Positions 63,089-64,000 of a stretch of 64,000 nt of DNA are shown here, in pieces; position 1 is the first letter of the stretch, and each line of letters opens with the position of its first letter. The notes below the pieces were generated by a model. The model was given only the letters and a program-made list of their open reading frames with translations. It had not been told where the DNA came from and searched no databases. The position numbers were made by a program, and so were the translations under genes. The stretch is taken from positions 2,695,501 through 2,759,500 of the forward strand of contig NZ_CP121695.1 of NCBI RefSeq assembly GCF_029761915.1, written 5' to 3'. Source of the DNA: Bradyrhizobium sp. CB1650 (lineage in GTDB: Bacteria > Pseudomonadota > Alphaproteobacteria > Rhizobiales > Xanthobacteraceae).

Positions 63089-63642
63089 AGCGGCATCTTG
63101 CCGTTGCGCTCGTCGCCGCCGCTCTGACGGCATCGGCGTTCGCGCAGCAGCAGGAGCCGTTCGAGCCCGAGGGCTATCGCACGGACAATTACCGCGCGCC
63201 GGTGCCGGCGACGCTGGAAGGTGCGCGCGTGCTCTCGACCACGCAAGCCGAGGCGATCTGGCGGGACAAGATCGGCGCCTTCGTCGACGTGTTGCCGCGG
63301 CCGCCGAAGCCGAAGAATCTTCCCGTGGGCACCGTCTGGCGCGACATGCCGCGCAACAACATTCCCGGCAGCATCTGGCTTCCCGACACCGGCTATGGCG
63401 CGCTGCCGCCCGCGATGGACGATTATTTCCAGCGCGGCCTTGCACATGCGACGCGCGGCAACAAGGTCACGCTGGTCGTGATCTATTGCCAGGCTGATTG
63501 CTGGATGTCCTGGAACGCCGCCAAGCGCGCGCTCGCGTACGGCTATTCCAACGTCGCCTGGTATCCAGACGGCACCGACGGCTGGGAACGCGCAAGCCTT
63601 CCCACCGAAGAGGCGCAGCCCGAGCCGCGCCCCGAACAGTAG
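63085..63642 (+). CDS. PQQ-dependent catabolism-associated CXXCW-family protein
   Basis: 185 residues with a signal peptide ending Ala-Phe-Ala-Gln. The rhodanese-like body has Tyr-Arg-Thr-Asp-Asn-Tyr-Arg-Ala-Pro-Val-Pro and Ile-Pro-Gly-Ser-Ile-Trp-Leu-Pro. The signature segment near residues 135-143 reads Cys-Gln-Ala-Asp-Cys-Trp-Met-Ser-Trp. The family is named for CXXCW, while here three residues separate the cysteines. Such proteins always sit near PQQ dehydrogenase genes and probably work with the relay carrier through a redox thiol. It overlaps the binding protein gene by 4 bases. Confidence 0.88.
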   Translation: MKRHLAVALVAAALTASAFAQQQEPFEPEGYRTDNYRAPVPATLEGARVLSTTQAEAIWRDKIGAFVDVLPRPPKPKNLPVGTVWRDMPRNNIPGSIWLPDTGYGALPPAMDDYFQRGLAHATRGNKVTLVVIYCQADCWMSWNAAKRALAYGYSNVAWYPDGTDGWERASLPTEEAQPEPRPEQ

Positions 63643-63677
63643 CGCGAATTGGACCGAGCCGCGTCACCCGCGAAGGT

Positions 63678-63827
63678 GCGCTCCCTCGCCCCGCTTGCGG
63701 GAGGCAGGTGGGGTGAGGGGGACTCTCCCCGGCGGCGGTGACGGATGGATTCGCGGACTCTCCCTCACCCGGAATCCGCGCTTTCAGCGCGCATTCCAAC
63801 CTCTCCCCGCAAGCGGGGAGAGGTGAG
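63678..63827. repeat. Intergenic palindromic repeat (third type)
   Basis: CCCCGCTTGCGGGAGGCAGG and GGTGAGGGGGACTCTCCC on one side, TCTCCCTCACCC and CCTCTCCCCGCAAGCGGGGAG on the other, form long paired arms. Between convergent genes; it looks like another dispersed element. Confidence 0.75.
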
Positions 63828-63858
63828 ATGAGGTGCTCGCTGGGAGATCCTGCCTATT

Positions 63859-64000
63859 CTATTGCTTCTGAAGCTTGGTGAGCGTCCCGGTGCCGTCGGT
63901 AGCCGTCGCGGAGTACGTCACCCTGTCGCCGGCGTGAACGGCTTCGAGCATTCCGGCGTCCTTCGTCTTGTACTCCTGCAGGGTGCCGGCGCCCCCGGCG
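63859..64000 (-). CDS. C-terminal part of a small CusF-like copper-binding protein (5' end outside window)
   Basis: A minus-strand frame open to the window edge encodes the last 46 or so residues. They include Gly-Thr-Leu-Gln-Glu-Tyr-Lys-Thr-Lys-Asp-Ala-Gly-Met, then Val-His-Ala-Gly-Asp-Arg-Val-Thr-Tyr-Ser-Ala-Thr, and the end Thr-Leu-Thr-Lys-Leu-Gln-Lys-Gln. Pro-free beta-strand alternation and the Gly-Asp-Arg-Val box resemble periplasmic CusF-type beta barrels. Too little is visible for certainty. Confidence 0.5.
   Translation of the reverse strand, partial: AGGAGTLQEYKTKDAGMLEAVHAGDRVTYSATATDGTGTLTKLQKQ

Overview
The window is high-GC DNA with alphaproteobacterial gene content and looks like a Bradyrhizobium (or close relative) chromosome. 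Three things point there: a subclass B3 metallo-beta-lactamase that matches BJP-1 of Bradyrhizobium as I remember it, a xoxF / cytochrome / glutathione-linked formaldehyde cluster in the arrangement known from that genus, and dispersed palindromic repeats typical of it. No rRNA, tRNA, phage, insertion sequence or CRISPR array is visible.

Left part (1-12.4 kb): the 3' end of a patatin-like gene; an M20 amidohydrolase with a NitT/TauT-type ABC transporter; then histidine utilisation, with hutC-hutF on the minus strand facing hutI-hutH-hutU on the plus strand across a palindromic operator. No hutG is visible. A BJP-1-like beta-lactamase follows.

Middle (12.4-32.5 kb): a TonB-receptor remnant; an intact TonB-dependent siderophore receptor with a PepSY membrane protein and iron-control-like boxes upstream; a secreted cupin; an IclR regulator divergent from a PLP enzyme plus a complete polar amino acid ABC transporter; a HisC-like aminotransferase; a GlcD-type flavoprotein; small exported proteins including an RlpA-like one; 3-hydroxybutyryl-CoA dehydrogenase and a group III truncated haemoglobin.

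Right half (32.7-64 kb): a quinoprotein and C1 region that is very probably lanthanide dependent. It carries three PQQ alcohol dehydrogenases (xoxF plus two others), all with the extra Asp two residues after the catalytic Asp that marks lanthanide enzymes. Around them lie c-type cytochromes, a Tat-exported Rieske protein, an exported molybdenum hydroxylase pair, the gfa / S-(hydroxymethyl)glutathione dehydrogenase formaldehyde route, MxaJ/XoxJ-like binding proteins, and the quinoprotein relay set (SoxYZ-like carrier, zinc metallohydrolase, Cys-Trp motif protein).

Two short genes change how this half reads. One is a lanmodulin homologue (50408-50800) with four EF-hands at the lanmodulin 12/13/12 spacing. 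The other is an unlinked pqqA (51074-51154), the 26-residue precursor peptide of PQQ, followed by a strong hairpin. So the PQQ precursor, a lanthanide-binding periplasmic protein and three predicted lanthanide quinoproteins sit within about 20 kb. An RND metal-type efflux pair and an ABC transporter of unknown substrate are embedded in the same region.
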